Position numbers and translations under genes: made by a program | Notes under the pieces: model-generated | What the model was told of the DNA's origin: nothing | Seen by the model: only the letters and a program-made list of their open reading frames with translations | Databases searched by the model: none | In this document: positions 19,201 through 28,092 of the stretch, piece by piece | Layout of the letters: the number at the start of each line of letters is the position of its first letter | Position numbering within the stretch: the stretch's first letter is position 1 | From: Gamsiella multidivaricata | Lineage: Eukaryota > Mortierellomycota > Mortierellomycetes > Mortierellales > Mortierellaceae | Assembly: GCF_025024155.1 (NCBI RefSeq) | Contig: NW_026251712.1 | Location: 52,501-116,500, forward strand | Direction: 5' to 3' | Length of the DNA stretch: 64,000 nucleotides

Positions 19201-22121
19201 TAGCGGTAGCGATGTACGAGAAGCAAGCGGGCAATCCGGTGGTCGAATACTCACCCTTTCGCGATCAAGGGACATGGAAAGAAGATTTCTTTAGCCGGGA
19301 GAACGAGAAGCAACAGCTCTTGCGTGAGGCGTGTCCTCTGACGCGCAGTGGCAATCAGTACCGGTTTATCCATAAATCACTGCTGGAATACTGCTTGGCC
19401 CGTGCGGTATTTGAGCCGCGGGACGGAGAGAGTGCGAGCCGTGCGGCCTTACCTGAAGTCCTGCCACGCCGAGGGAGCGTCCATTCCATCATGAGCTTTG
19501 AAAAACAAGCTGATGCAGAGGAACCAGTGGGAACCGTTGAACAGGCCGTGCTCGATTCACCCTTGGCGCGGGAAAGCTTTGTGGACGAGCCGTCGATTCT
19601 GCACTTTTTAACAGAGCGTGTCCAACAGGAGCCTCTCTTCAAGCAGCAACTGCTCGCCACGATCGAATGCTCCAAAACCGACAAAGAGGCACGCAAGGCG
19701 GCAGCCAATGCGATCACGATATTGGTCAGAGCGGGGATGCCGTTTATCGGTGCAGATCTGAAAGGCATCCGGATCCCAGGAGCGGACCTGAGTGGGGGCC
19801 AATTCGATTCTGCACAGCTACAAGGGTCAGATTTGAGAAAAGTCAACCTTCGCAACATTTGGCTGCGTCAGGCCAATTTGAGCAACGCACAGGTGGCGGG
19901 GGTGCAGTTTGGCGAATGGCCGTACCTCTTAGAAGATAGCGAGGTGAATTCCTGCACGTATTCGCCAGATGGGAAGTTCTGTGCAGTAGGTCTCAGGAAT
20001 GGCACGATCAGCGTGTATGACACTTCGACTTGGGCAAAAGCTCACATTTTGTGTGGCCATACCTCCGATGTTTCGAGCGTGGTGTATTCGCCCAGCGGCC
20101 AGCAGATCGCCTCAGGCAGCTACGACGACACTGTGCGACTGTGGGATGCGCAAACCGGTGCACCCGGTCCCATCTTAAGCGGCCATGCCGAGTATGTTAT
20201 GAGCGTGGTGTATTCGCCCAGCGGCCAGCAGATCGCCTCGGGAAGTGGCGACAAGACGGTGCGACTGTGGGATGCGCAAACCGGTGCACCAGGCCCCATA
20301 TTAAGCGGCCATACCTCCGATGTTACGAGCGTGGTGTATTCTCCCAGCGGCCAGCAGATCGCCTCGGGAAGTGGCGACAAGACGGTGCGACTGTGGGATG
20401 CGCAAACCGGTGCACCAGGCCCCATATTAAGCGGCCATACCTCCGATGTTACGAGCGTGGTGTATTCTCCCAGCGGCCAGCATATCGCCTCGGGAAGTGG
20501 CGACAAAACGGTGCGACTGTGGGATGCGCAAACCGGTGCACCCGGCCCCATCTTAAGCGGCCATACCTCCGATGTTGCGAGCGTGGTGTATTCTCCCAGC
20601 GGCCAGCAGATCGCCTCGGGAAGTTGGGACAACACGGTGCGACTGTGGGATGCGCAAACCGGTGCACCTGGTCCCATCTTAAGCGGCCATACCTCCCTTG
20701 TTACGAGCGTGGTGTATTCGCCCAGTGGCCAGCAGATCGCCTCGGGAAGTTGGGACAAGACGGTGCGACTGTGGGATGCGCAAACCGATGCACCCGGTCC
20801 CATCTTAAGCGGCCATGCCTCCGAAGTTACGAGCGTGGTGTATTCGCCCAGTGACCAGCAGATCGCCTCGGGAAGTTGGGACAACACGGTGCGACTGTGG
20901 GATGCGCAAACCGGTACACCCGGTCCCATCTTAAGCGGCCATACCGAGTATGTTACGAGCGTGGTGTATTCGCCCAGTGGCCAGCAGATCGCCTCGGGAA
21001 GTTGGGACAACACGGTGCGACTGTGGGATGCGCAAACCGGTACACCTGGTCCCATCTTAAGCGGTCATACCGAGTGTGTTTGGAGCGTGGTGTATTCACC
21101 CAGCGGCCAGCAGATCGCCTCGGGAAGTCGGGACAACACGGTGCGACTGTGGGATGCGCAAACCGGTGCACCCGGTCCCATCTTAAGCGGCCATGCCTCC
21201 GAAGTTACGAGCGTGGTGTATTCTCCCAGCAGCCAGCAGATCGCCTCGGGAAGTTGGGACAAGACGGTGCGACTGTGGGATGCGCAAACCGGTGCACCCG
21301 GTCCCATCTTAAGCGGCCATGCCGAGTATGTTACGAGCGTGGTGTATTCACCCAGCGGCCAGCAGATCGCCTCGGGAAGTTATGACAAGACGATGCGACT
21401 GTGGGATGCGCAAACCGGTGCACCCGGTCCCATCTTAAGCGGCCATACCGAGTGTGTTTGGAGCGTGGTGTACTCGCCCAGTGGCCAGCAGATCGCCTCG
21501 GGAAGTCGGGACAACACGGTGCGACTGTGGGATGCGCAAACCGGTGCACCCGGTCCCATCTTAAGCGGCCATGCCTCCGAAGTTACGAGCGTGGTGTATT
21601 CGCCCAGCGGCCAGCAGATTGCCTCGGGAAGTTGTGACATGACCGTGTGGTTGTGGGATGTGAATTCGGTTCAATGTTTGGCAGTTGTTGAAGGTTTCCA
21701 TGGATCAGTCACAAGCATCACCTGGAACCCTACTCCAAACGGCACCTATTTCGCAACCGGCTGTAAGGATAAGTCCGTTCGTATGTGGCAGGTCATAGAA
21801 GAGGGGGATCGCTATCAGGTGCGCCTGCATTGGAGTTCGATGCTTGACAGTCTTACCGTGTCAAATACCTCTATCCAAAACGTCCAAGGCTTAAGCAGGA
21901 TAAATATGCGACTATTAGAACAACGCGGCGCTGTGGGCGAGCCGATTCCACCTTTGGGTATCCGCGAAGCGAGCAAAAAGCTAATGACCATGGCGTCCAT
22001 GGTGCATAAACTCAAGGTGCCGTCAAATCACAGTATGGTGGATACTGCTGCCACAGCCGATTCTTTCGCTGTACAGTCAGCAAAGCCGGTCGATTCGGCG
22101 GATGTCTTTTCGCTTGTTTGA
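16203..22121 (+). CDS. NLR-like STAND receptor: NACHT, pentapeptide, WD40
   Basis: Three exons, 16203-16519, 16629-17956 and 18085-22121, join in frame to 1893 residues; donors are GTAAGT and GTATGT. Residues 1-106 are helical, with a TPR-like AYLEHANLLDSLGYS segment. Residues about 110-640 are helical and unrecognised. A NACHT-type NTPase follows: Walker A GDSGGGKST (662-670) and Walker B FILICDGYDE (730-739). Residues about 1102-1160 are pentapeptide repeats (GADLKGIRI, GADLSGGQF, ANLSNAQV). Then come about 15 WD40 units, twelve of them consecutive 42-residue near-copies (1208-1711). STAND NTPases of this build act as intracellular sensors: ligand binding by the repeats releases the NTPase to oligomerise and trigger an effector, often cell death or incompatibility. 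No known death or HET domain is seen at the N-terminus, so the output is unknown. The frame is intact throughout, which implies selection. LTR-like repeats bracket the locus. Confidence 0.88.
20061..21572 (+). repeat. Twelve 126-bp WD40 coding units in tandem
   Basis: The array is exactly 12 x 126 bp with no indel. The shared core is VYSPSGQQIASGS, then TVRLWDAQTGAPGPIL, then SGH. Differences between units cluster in the first five codons of each unit (TSDVT, AEYVM, ASEVT, TECVW, TSLVT) and in the two residues flanking the Asp after SGS (W/G/Y/R and N/K/D). Flanking units 1, 14 and 15 are divergent. The near-identity of silent sites implies recent duplication or gene conversion. Confidence 0.95.
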
Positions 22122-22570
22122 AAGGTGAAGGTGGAGCAAATAGGGGATTAGCAACCGCATCTTGACTTTTACTCATTGCCAATCTTTTAGCGCATGGACT
22201 GCGCTTTCTAAAGACAATATACAGGGCAGTCTTTGTCCATAACAAGTTCGCACATTAAGAGCGGTAGTCAAGAGCACAAACTAAAGCACCCAATGGGTGT
22301 GAAAAACCAAAATAAGCGGGAGCGAAAGCGATGAGCAATGAAGAGATCAAAGCTAGGGTATGGGGTATTGTAGGCCCGTAAATGTTGACCATAGCAGCTC
22401 GCTGTCTTAAGCAATACGCGCAAGGGGAACGTAACTCTTCCGATCCTAAACGATCCACTCGCGAAGAGCATCGTCCCAACTTCCTTCACCGACCCTTGCC
22501 AATATCATCAGCACCGCCGCTGCGACCAATACCAGATCTACAGCCAATAGTGCACTCGCCATACTGAAGT
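22122..22570. other. Gene-free stretch after the NLR-like gene
   Basis: About 450 bp between the receptor stop codon and the 28S rRNA fragment. No family, repeat or RNA gene is recognised; the short open frames on both strands look incidental. Confidence 0.3.
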
Positions 22571-22806
22571 AGAATTCAGTAAGCGTTGGATTGCTTACCC
22601 ATTAATAGGGAACGTGAGCTGGGTTTAGACCGTGGCGAGACAAGTTAGGTTTACCCTACCGATGAAATGTTGTTGCAGTAGTAATAATTAAACTTAGTAC
22701 AAGAGGAGCCGTTCATTCGGATAACTGGTATTTGGGTCTGCCTGAGCAGGCAATGGCGCGAAGCTACCATCCATTGGATTATGGCTGAACGTCTCAAAGT
22801 CAGAAT
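22571..22806 (+). rRNA. 28S rRNA fragment (near 3' end), pseudogene
   Basis: About 236 bp follow a conserved stretch near the 3' end of large-subunit rRNA: TAAGCGTTGGATTGCTTACC, TAGGGAACGTGAGCTGGG, TTTAGACCGT, CCGTTCATTCGGATAA, GCGAAGCTACCATCC, and GGATTATGGCTGAACG followed by AGTCAGAAT. Departures from the usual sequence (for example GTCTCAAAGTC where CCTCTAAGTC is expected) and the abrupt ends show a dispersed fragment, not a working rDNA unit. It runs straight into the LTR-like repeat at 22815. The identification rests on memory of conserved rRNA segments. Confidence 0.8.
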
Positions 22807-22814
22807 GATGCGGA

Positions 22815-23075
22815 TGTTGGCCAGCAGCCACCGAGGGTACGCAGGATTTGATATTAGGTTTGGGGTTGTGCCTGTATAAAAGGAGGATCGAAGCCAGCGG
22901 TCTTTTGTTCCTTGTTCCAGTTGGACAAGAAGACCGTTGTGCTGATCACTCGCTACAGTGTGCGTAGTTGTGCGTTAGGCCCTTGTATTCAGTGTGGAAC
23001 ACAAATTATTCGAGCATTCAGATTGGGAGTTTCCTTACTCCATACAACTGTAAAAGAACTATCTCCAAGCGCACA
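22815..23075 (+). repeat. LTR-like dispersed repeat, copy 2
   Basis: Matches 14789-15121 along its whole length apart from the 72-bp internal duplication and small changes. It starts TGTTGG and ends GCGCACA, with the TATA-like element at about 22875. It follows the 28S fragment after eight bases. With no matching target duplication it is either an old solo LTR or a rearranged end. Confidence 0.65.
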
Positions 23076-23354
23076 ACTTCTGTCCCTAAAAATTATTGAC
23101 GTTTTTGAAGTGGTGGCAGCATTTCCGTTTCAGAAAAAAGTGCTACAAGTTTGATTTAGGTTGCGAAAGATGTCTGTTACTTACAACTAAACTTTTTTTT
23201 TTTATAACGATCTGCCTCTCAAGTCGAATAACGCTACGAATCTAAAGACCATTCAGCAATGAACTACCGAATCTCCCATCCTCCTTGGATCGATCCTTAG
23301 TCGCCATAAGACAAGTCTTGTTCCTTGGGTACTAAACCCCTGATATACCACTAC

Positions 23355-24173
23355 TCATAGGCCGGCATAGTTGCTGGGTTGGCGCTTCCGTGGCAGTGTC
23401 TCTCTCCTTTCCTTGACCAGCTGGTACTGCCGCACTACTGACTGATTGTCGGGTTCCACAATAATGTCTTGGGTTGGAGGTGAAGCAAGGATCGCTGTAT
23501 GCAGGCCCATAAGTTCTGCCTTGGCGGAGGACGCATATCCTTCCGTACGTCCGTGCACAGTGAGCGTCTCTGTCTGCGATCGATCCACGACGCCAAAGGC
23601 CATGGCAATCTCCTCTGTACCAGCGTTGATCATCGAGCCGTCGGACAAGGGAGTCCTCGGTGTTGTGTTGTCAACAGCAGTGCGCCTAAGCCTCTCCACC
23701 GCCTCAGCTTCAAGATTCGGGAGACAGACCGGACCAACCGTAGCCACGGCGACTCGCAGTGGCTCCTCCTGGACTGCGTCAATCCTGAAATCTGGGTACA
23801 ATGGGTGTTCCAACAGGTATTCTGGGTGGGGTCTACAGCGCCCCTGCGCCTGCCTCCGGGCTAGAAAGCTGTCCTGAATCCGACGTTGCTGCTGCGCTCT
23901 CTGAACTCTGATCCCTCGCAGACTCGCATTGCGTTGGGTGATCGTCGTGTTCAGCTGCTCCTGGGCCTCTCGCCGTAGTTGCGCAAGGTGATCCCTGAAC
24001 TGTTGGTTATTGAGGTCGTGTAGCTCCGTAAGATCCTTTCTCAAGTTACGGCTCTGTCCTGTGTAAAGTTTCTTATATTTCAGGAACTCCCGGTGGCGAA
24101 TATCGACTTGTCGCTGCATAGCTCCTGTAATGCGGTTGGCAGTGGCGTTGTGGACGTCGTGGATACCGTGCAT
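23355..24173 (-). pseudogene. LINE RNase H domain fragment
   Basis: The 272-residue open frame starts with ATG at 24173. The N-terminal half is coiled-coil-like and rich in Arg/Gln. The C-terminal third resembles the RNase H domain of fungal LINEs: TPLSDGSMINAG with the first catalytic Asp, KAELMGLHTAI with the Glu, and VEPDNQSVV with a further Asp. It ends soon after, in QPSNYAGL. RNase H removes the RNA strand during retrotransposition. No reverse transcriptase or endonuclease lies upstream within the insertion, so the fragment cannot act alone, although its own frame is unbroken. Confidence 0.7.
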
Positions 24174-24278
24174 GTGCCGGGTGCAACCACTCTACATGTT
24201 GGACAGGGCGCGGTCCTTGATACTGTCAGAGGCGATGTCGGCTGGGAGGAAGGCATTGTTGACTGTGGGAAGAGCAGG

Positions 24279-24409
24279 GGTGGACGAGGATGGGGAAAGG
24301 GTGGACGGGGGTGGGGAAAGAGTGGACAAGGATGGGAAAGGGTGGACGAGGATGGGGAAAGGGCGGACGGGGATGGAGAAAGAGTGGATGGGGATGCGGG
24401 GACGGAAAG
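24279..24409 (+). repeat. Six-unit 21-bp purine-rich minisatellite
   Basis: Units of mostly 21 bp, of the form GGTGGACGAGGATGGGGAAAG, repeat six times with point changes; unit 3 is 20 bp and unit 6 is 27 bp. The surrounding 24250-24700 is strongly purine-skewed on the plus strand (GAAGAAGAAAGAGAAG). It lies inside the LINE-derived insertion and explains the long charged plus-strand frame there. Confidence 0.85.
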
Positions 24410-24699
24410 GGTGGGCGATAAAGAAGGAGGGGGAGAGGGGGACAAAGAAAGAGGTGGTAATAATCGTGAAATAGGAAGTAGAGAAGGAACAACTGAAGAA
24501 AAAGTGGCCAAAGAAGCTAAAGAAGAGGTCAAAGAAGAACTTGAAGTGGACGAAGAAGAGGAAAGTAAAGAAGAAAAACGTGAAGTGGTGGGCAAAGTAG
24601 AAGAAGAAGAAAGAGAAGAAGAAAGAGAAGAAGAAAGAGAAGAAAGAGAAGAAGAAGCAGCAAAAAATGATAGTGATGGTGAAGAAGATGTAGACGAAA

Positions 24700-24981
24700 A
24701 AGAAGAGACAAAATCAAATCCACGCCCATCTGGGCTATTGTGAGCATTTTGTTTTTTTGGTGGCGAGTGGGGCATCTTTTCTGGTACCTTTCTTTTTTGA
24801 CTTCCGAGGATGTGTTGGGCTTGTGAGGCCTCTTTTTGCTCTGAACCTTTTTTGTGTTTGTGTCTTGTTTAGACACACCCTCGGGATTGTTCACCTCCTC
24901 TACACCTTCTGCATCGTTCTTGTCGTCATCTTCAGCACCACCTTCATCGTCTTCAGCTATGGGAGAGAGAGACATCCGCAT
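24700..24981 (-). CDS. Acidic/basic N-terminal frame of LINE-derived insertion
   Basis: An ATG at 24981 opens a minus-strand frame whose first 80-90 residues look protein-like (MRMSLSPIAEDDEGG, then VQSKKRPHKPNTSSEVKKER). Beyond about 24700 it runs into the pyrimidine-rich low-complexity tract as Leu/Phe/His runs and is probably not meaningful to its formal stop at 24529. It begins right at the inner edge of the target duplication, so it is the 5' end of the inserted unit. The family is unknown; it may be an ORF1-like or captured sequence. Confidence 0.3.
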
Positions 24982-24989
24982 ACTTATAA

Positions 24990-26672
24990 CTAAACATCCA
25001 AATGCGTCAACTCTGGCTTCCCCCCCGCATTTATGATAGTGTCTTTGCTGAAAATTGTCCGGATTTCACTTTCTGGTGGGAATTTGCTGGACATCTCAGA
25101 TATCACATTTTCGCGATTGTCTTTATGGATTCCCAAATAAGCTCCAAGACAAATCAAGGTGTCGAAGTCGGTTTTTCCCTTGCTGTCAAGATCCAGTCCC
25201 TTTAGCTCCCTCTTCACAATCTTCACAATATCGGATAAGTGTTCCTCATTCTCGCTGACAGCATAGTTCAACCCTCGGTAGGTTGCGTACATCATACCCA
25301 TGAGCAAATCTGGTCTTTCGTCGTTTTCGCCATACCAGTTGAGCTTGGCGCAGAGTGTCATGTACTGGCATACATACATTGCTTCTTGTAACTCGATGCT
25401 GTCGATTAGCTTTCGTACTTGCCACATCTTTTGACTTTGCTGCTGTTCGACGTTTCCTTTGAGCGCTTTGATAACGACACCGTTTGGTATATCTTGCATC
25501 AATAAAGCAATCTCTACAACTGCCGAACAAAAAGCTGAACCAAGTCCAGAGAATTGGGTTTTCGATTCTGCATCATATTGACTTCTACTCGTTTTAGCCG
25601 ATCGTGGTCTCCACTTTGAGGTTGTTTCGACCTCATCAGTTCCTGCGCTTAGACCATAAATCAACTCCTTGGGGTATAATCCTTTGTTACGTGAAACAAT
25701 TCCCCCCGCCACAAACATCCATTTCTTTTCATCAACATTAATTAATGAATATGATGATCGAATCCTTTCCAATGTGTATCCTGTAATACCTCTGGATACT
25801 CTTCGGGAGAATAGATCACAATTTTCTCCTCCCCACAATATACTGACCTTTGACTGATTACTTCGATGCTGGGGATAGACAAAGTTTCTTGCCAAATTAT
25901 GCGATTCAACATACCCAAAAATTTCGGCAGCGGTTTTTTTTCCTGTTTGTTCACTTTGCTTAAGTGCTGTCATGAGGTCTTGTTTGATCTTGGAGGAAAA
26001 TACAGCACCGTAACCTGGAATATCGACTTTGGACTCATACCGAAGCTTCTTGTCCGTAATACTTGAGCCTCGATTATCGGATGAGAGAATGTCTCTTATT
26101 TTTGCTCCTTCGGGTAGATCACAGCCTGTTCTGCTGTTCCCGGTCCAGGCTAACCAGAGTATATGTCTGAATTCAGCGTGTAGTGTCCCCTGAACAACAT
26201 AAACGAAGAGCACAATACCAACCTCAGCAGCAAGGAGTAATATTGTGGCATCAACGCTTTCACCTTTAGAGAATGCGACTAAGTCCATAGCAAAAGCGGT
26301 CAGTACAATCGAGCTCATTCCAGTCCACCATTTGTTTTCATCTTTGACAAACTCTAGTCTCTGGGTCCATCTCCCTTCCGTTTCCAAAATATTTGTCAAA
26401 CCGGCATATCCACCGATAAATATGTTGATTACGGCGCCACTTGCTATTGCAATCCATCGGTAAACCCTTCCAGGAGCGTCACCAGAGTCGGTTAAATCGG
26501 TGTTGCTAGGAGCTGATCTGACAACTCTTAATATTGCCAAAGCTATCCAGGCAATCAGGTATATTTTAGTTTTTGAGTACATGCCAGAGCGTTTCAGTGA
26601 GAATATCAAATGTAGGAATGGTGTGGAATCGAATGATGAAATGGATAAATTACAGTGGGAGGGACATGCCAT
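24990..26672 (-). CDS. Four-TM membrane protein of unknown function
   Basis: Single-exon frame of 560 residues from the ATG at 26672 (context TCCATGG). Alternatives are ATG at 26729 and 26582; the open frame further upstream lacks ATG. Four hydrophobic segments lie in the first third: IYLIAWIALAILRVV, IAIASGAVINIFIGGYAGL, a segment around MSSIVLTAFAMDLVAF, and ILLLAAEVGIVLFVYVV. About 370 soluble residues follow, including an acidic C-terminal part (DERPDLLMGMMYATYRGLNYA). No known domain is recognised. The stop codon lies within the target duplication of the LINE-derived insertion, so the gene's original 3' UTR has been displaced, although the reading frame is untouched. Codon use looks more A/T-rich than in the housekeeping genes, which may suggest a lineage-specific gene. 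Confidence 0.6.
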   Translation of the reverse strand: MACPSHCNLSISSFDSTPFLHLIFSLKRSGMYSKTKIYLIAWIALAILRVVRSAPSNTDLTDSGDAPGRVYRWIAIASGAVINIFIGGYAGLTNILETEGRWTQRLEFVKDENKWWTGMSSIVLTAFAMDLVAFSKGESVDATILLLAAEVGIVLFVYVVQGTLHAEFRHILWLAWTGNSRTGCDLPEGAKIRDILSSDNRGSSITDKKLRYESKVDIPGYGAVFSSKIKQDLMTALKQSEQTGKKTAAEIFGYVESHNLARNFVYPQHRSNQSKVSILWGGENCDLFSRRVSRGITGYTLERIRSSYSLINVDEKKWMFVAGGIVSRNKGLYPKELIYGLSAGTDEVETTSKWRPRSAKTSRSQYDAESKTQFSGLGSAFCSAVVEIALLMQDIPNGVVIKALKGNVEQQQSQKMWQVRKLIDSIELQEAMYVCQYMTLCAKLNWYGENDERPDLLMGMMYATYRGLNYAVSENEEHLSDIVKIVKRELKGLDLDSKGKTDFDTLICLGAYLGIHKDNRENVISEMSSKFPPESEIRTIFSKDTIINAGGKPELTHLDV

Positions 26673-27415
26673 GGACAAGAGATTATATATGTAAAAAAAT
26701 TGGCAAATAACATAATTACTGTACGACATTATCAATGGGCAATGTACAGAACCACTGTATGTCAACAAAACCGGTACCGAGAAAAATGAGATTTGTGTAA
26801 AAAATGGGCTCTATGACAAATTTGATAGATGGGCCATGTCTTTATTTTTTGAGGGAGAGGGGTATCCACTACGTTCCTGAATACTTAGTGTATTTCTCAC
26901 ATTGCTTCGCCAACACCTCTCGCTTACTTCGCCTTCTTTTTTTCATGTATGCCCCAGACCAAAGCTGTTTTTACAAACAAACATGCAACCATTGAAACTC
27001 CTACATTTACTTCACCTTTAAATATTACTTCGCCCTCTCTTTTTCAGTATCCATGAATCCGTTTATAGTCTCTTGAAAAGATTCTCGAGAATAATCCTCA
27101 TCAAGATAGGGGCTTAAAAGTAGTAAAGAGAAATCCTCGAGGGGAACCATCTTATCCACAGTGCGGCCGCGGAGAACAGTTTTGACTTTGAGAGGAATTG
27201 ACCCTTGTCGTAAAGAGTGTACTTCTTTCAAGGTCTGTGTGATTTGGAAGCGGAGGTTCCAGAGCCAGTACCTTTGGTGTTTACTGGACTAGAAGCTGGG
27301 GCTGTGTGAACAGAGCGCGTTGTTTTGGGATGGCAGAAGAAGAGGACAGGATGGGCTCGGGAAGTGAGAGTGCGTGTGAACAAATGCTTACTCAGTTCAA
27401 TTGGATTGAATACAT
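26673..27415. other. Gene-poor stretch with protein-like scrap
   Basis: Mostly A/T-rich spacer. A minus-strand frame at 27025-27231 (no ATG at its start) reads like a protein piece (PLKVKTVLRGRTVDKMVPLE, LLLLSPYLDEDYSRES) and may be an exon or fragment of an unknown gene. No promoter or repeat is clear. Confidence 0.3.
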
Positions 27416-27457
27416 GACTGCTCCTCCAATTTAAGCTGCAAAATAGGAGTTCGACTG
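27416..27457 (-). repeat. 42-bp transposon-end motif, copy B
   Basis: Reverse-complement copy of 13796-13837 with two base differences, again preceded by TA on its own strand. The adjacent region to 27720 ends in another TACAGTCAACTC-like terminus (minus strand), so 27416-27716 may be a composite of old Tc1/pogo-type element ends. Confidence 0.6.
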
Positions 27458-27918
27458 TACAGCACGTACACTGTTGTACGATACGTTTTTAATGGCTGGA
27501 CATTTGCTGCGGGTGGTGTGTAGCTCATGGTGGATGCGATGTGCCGTCGAACGTTGTATGTCTGACCGATATAGCCAATGGTAACGCCCTGTTCGAAGAA
27601 GACGTACATTGGGGCACTTGCTCAACTTCATAGGCGACTTGTACGATTGAAAATAGAAATAGGCACATTTTTAGATGCAACCCTATCCTACATCGACATC
27701 TGAGAGTTGACTGTACAGAAAACGCATCTTGGCTTCAATGGCCGTCTCTTCACCTTCTTTTTTCCTATTTCGTTTTTCCCTCCAGGCGCCCCTTCATCCA
27801 CACTTTATCTCTTCGTGCTTTTCTCTTCTGCATTAGACCTTGTCTTCCTTGTCTTCCTTGTCTTTATTTTCAGCAACCAACCAAGTCTATCGTCTTTCAT
27901 TGACGCCCACCGCACAAC

Positions 27919-28092
27919 ATGTTCAAGGACACCAGAAGACTGAACACGGCCTCCTCGCCGCTCAAGCTTGTACTGCTGCTTGCAATCGTCGTCTTGGCGC
28001 TCGTTCCTCCTACTCAAGCACAATGTCCACGCGGAGGATTCATGCGATGTACCGTACCTATCATGCATGCTTTCCAGGCTATAGTGAACTAG
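27919..28092 (+). CDS. Small secreted peptide (57 residues)
   Basis: An ATG at 27919 (context CACAACATG) opens a 57-residue frame ending TAG at 28090. After a short charged N-terminus (MFKDTRRLN) comes a long hydrophobic core LVLLLAIVVLALV and a signal-peptidase-like site PPTQAQ. That leaves a mature peptide of about 22 residues with two cysteines (QCPRGGFMRC). A pyrimidine-rich leader with repeated CTTGTCTTC lies upstream, typical of fungal mRNAs here. It is unrecognised. A downstream exon is possible but no clear donor was seen. If real it would be a secreted peptide, effector- or pheromone-like in build only. It falls below most annotation length cut-offs. Confidence 0.45.
   Translation: MFKDTRRLNTASSPLKLVLLLAIVVLALVPPTQAQCPRGGFMRCTVPIMHAFQAIVN

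Larger units (their letters stand above)
23193..24981 (-). mobile_element. LINE-derived insertion with poly(A) and target duplication
   Basis: On the minus strand the element ends in poly(A) (plus-strand T run at 23193-23203) and is flanked by a 14-bp direct repeat, ACTTACAACTAAAC at 23179-23192 and ACTTATAACTAAAC at 24982-24995, one mismatch. The 3' half encodes a LINE-type RNase H end. The 5' part has an acidic/basic open frame and a purine/pyrimidine-skewed low-complexity stretch, with no reverse transcriptase in between. It is therefore a truncated or non-autonomous LINE derivative. The distal repeat copy covers the stop codon of the neighbouring membrane-protein gene. Confidence 0.75.

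Noticed and set aside
20061..21572. Regular direct repeats as a CRISPR-like array
   Set aside because: The units are contiguous protein-coding repeats with no spacers, in a eukaryotic gene.
20120..21637. Long open frames on the minus strand and in other plus frames across the WD40 array (up to 311 codons)
   Set aside because: They are produced by the 126-bp periodicity: any frame without a stop in one unit stays open through all units. The plus frame with NACHT and WD40 motifs is the coding one.
24093..24743. Plus-strand 216-codon Glu/Lys-rich protein
   Set aside because: It is the purine-rich complement of the LINE-derived insertion and its 21-bp minisatellite; the meaningful frame (RNase H) is on the minus strand.
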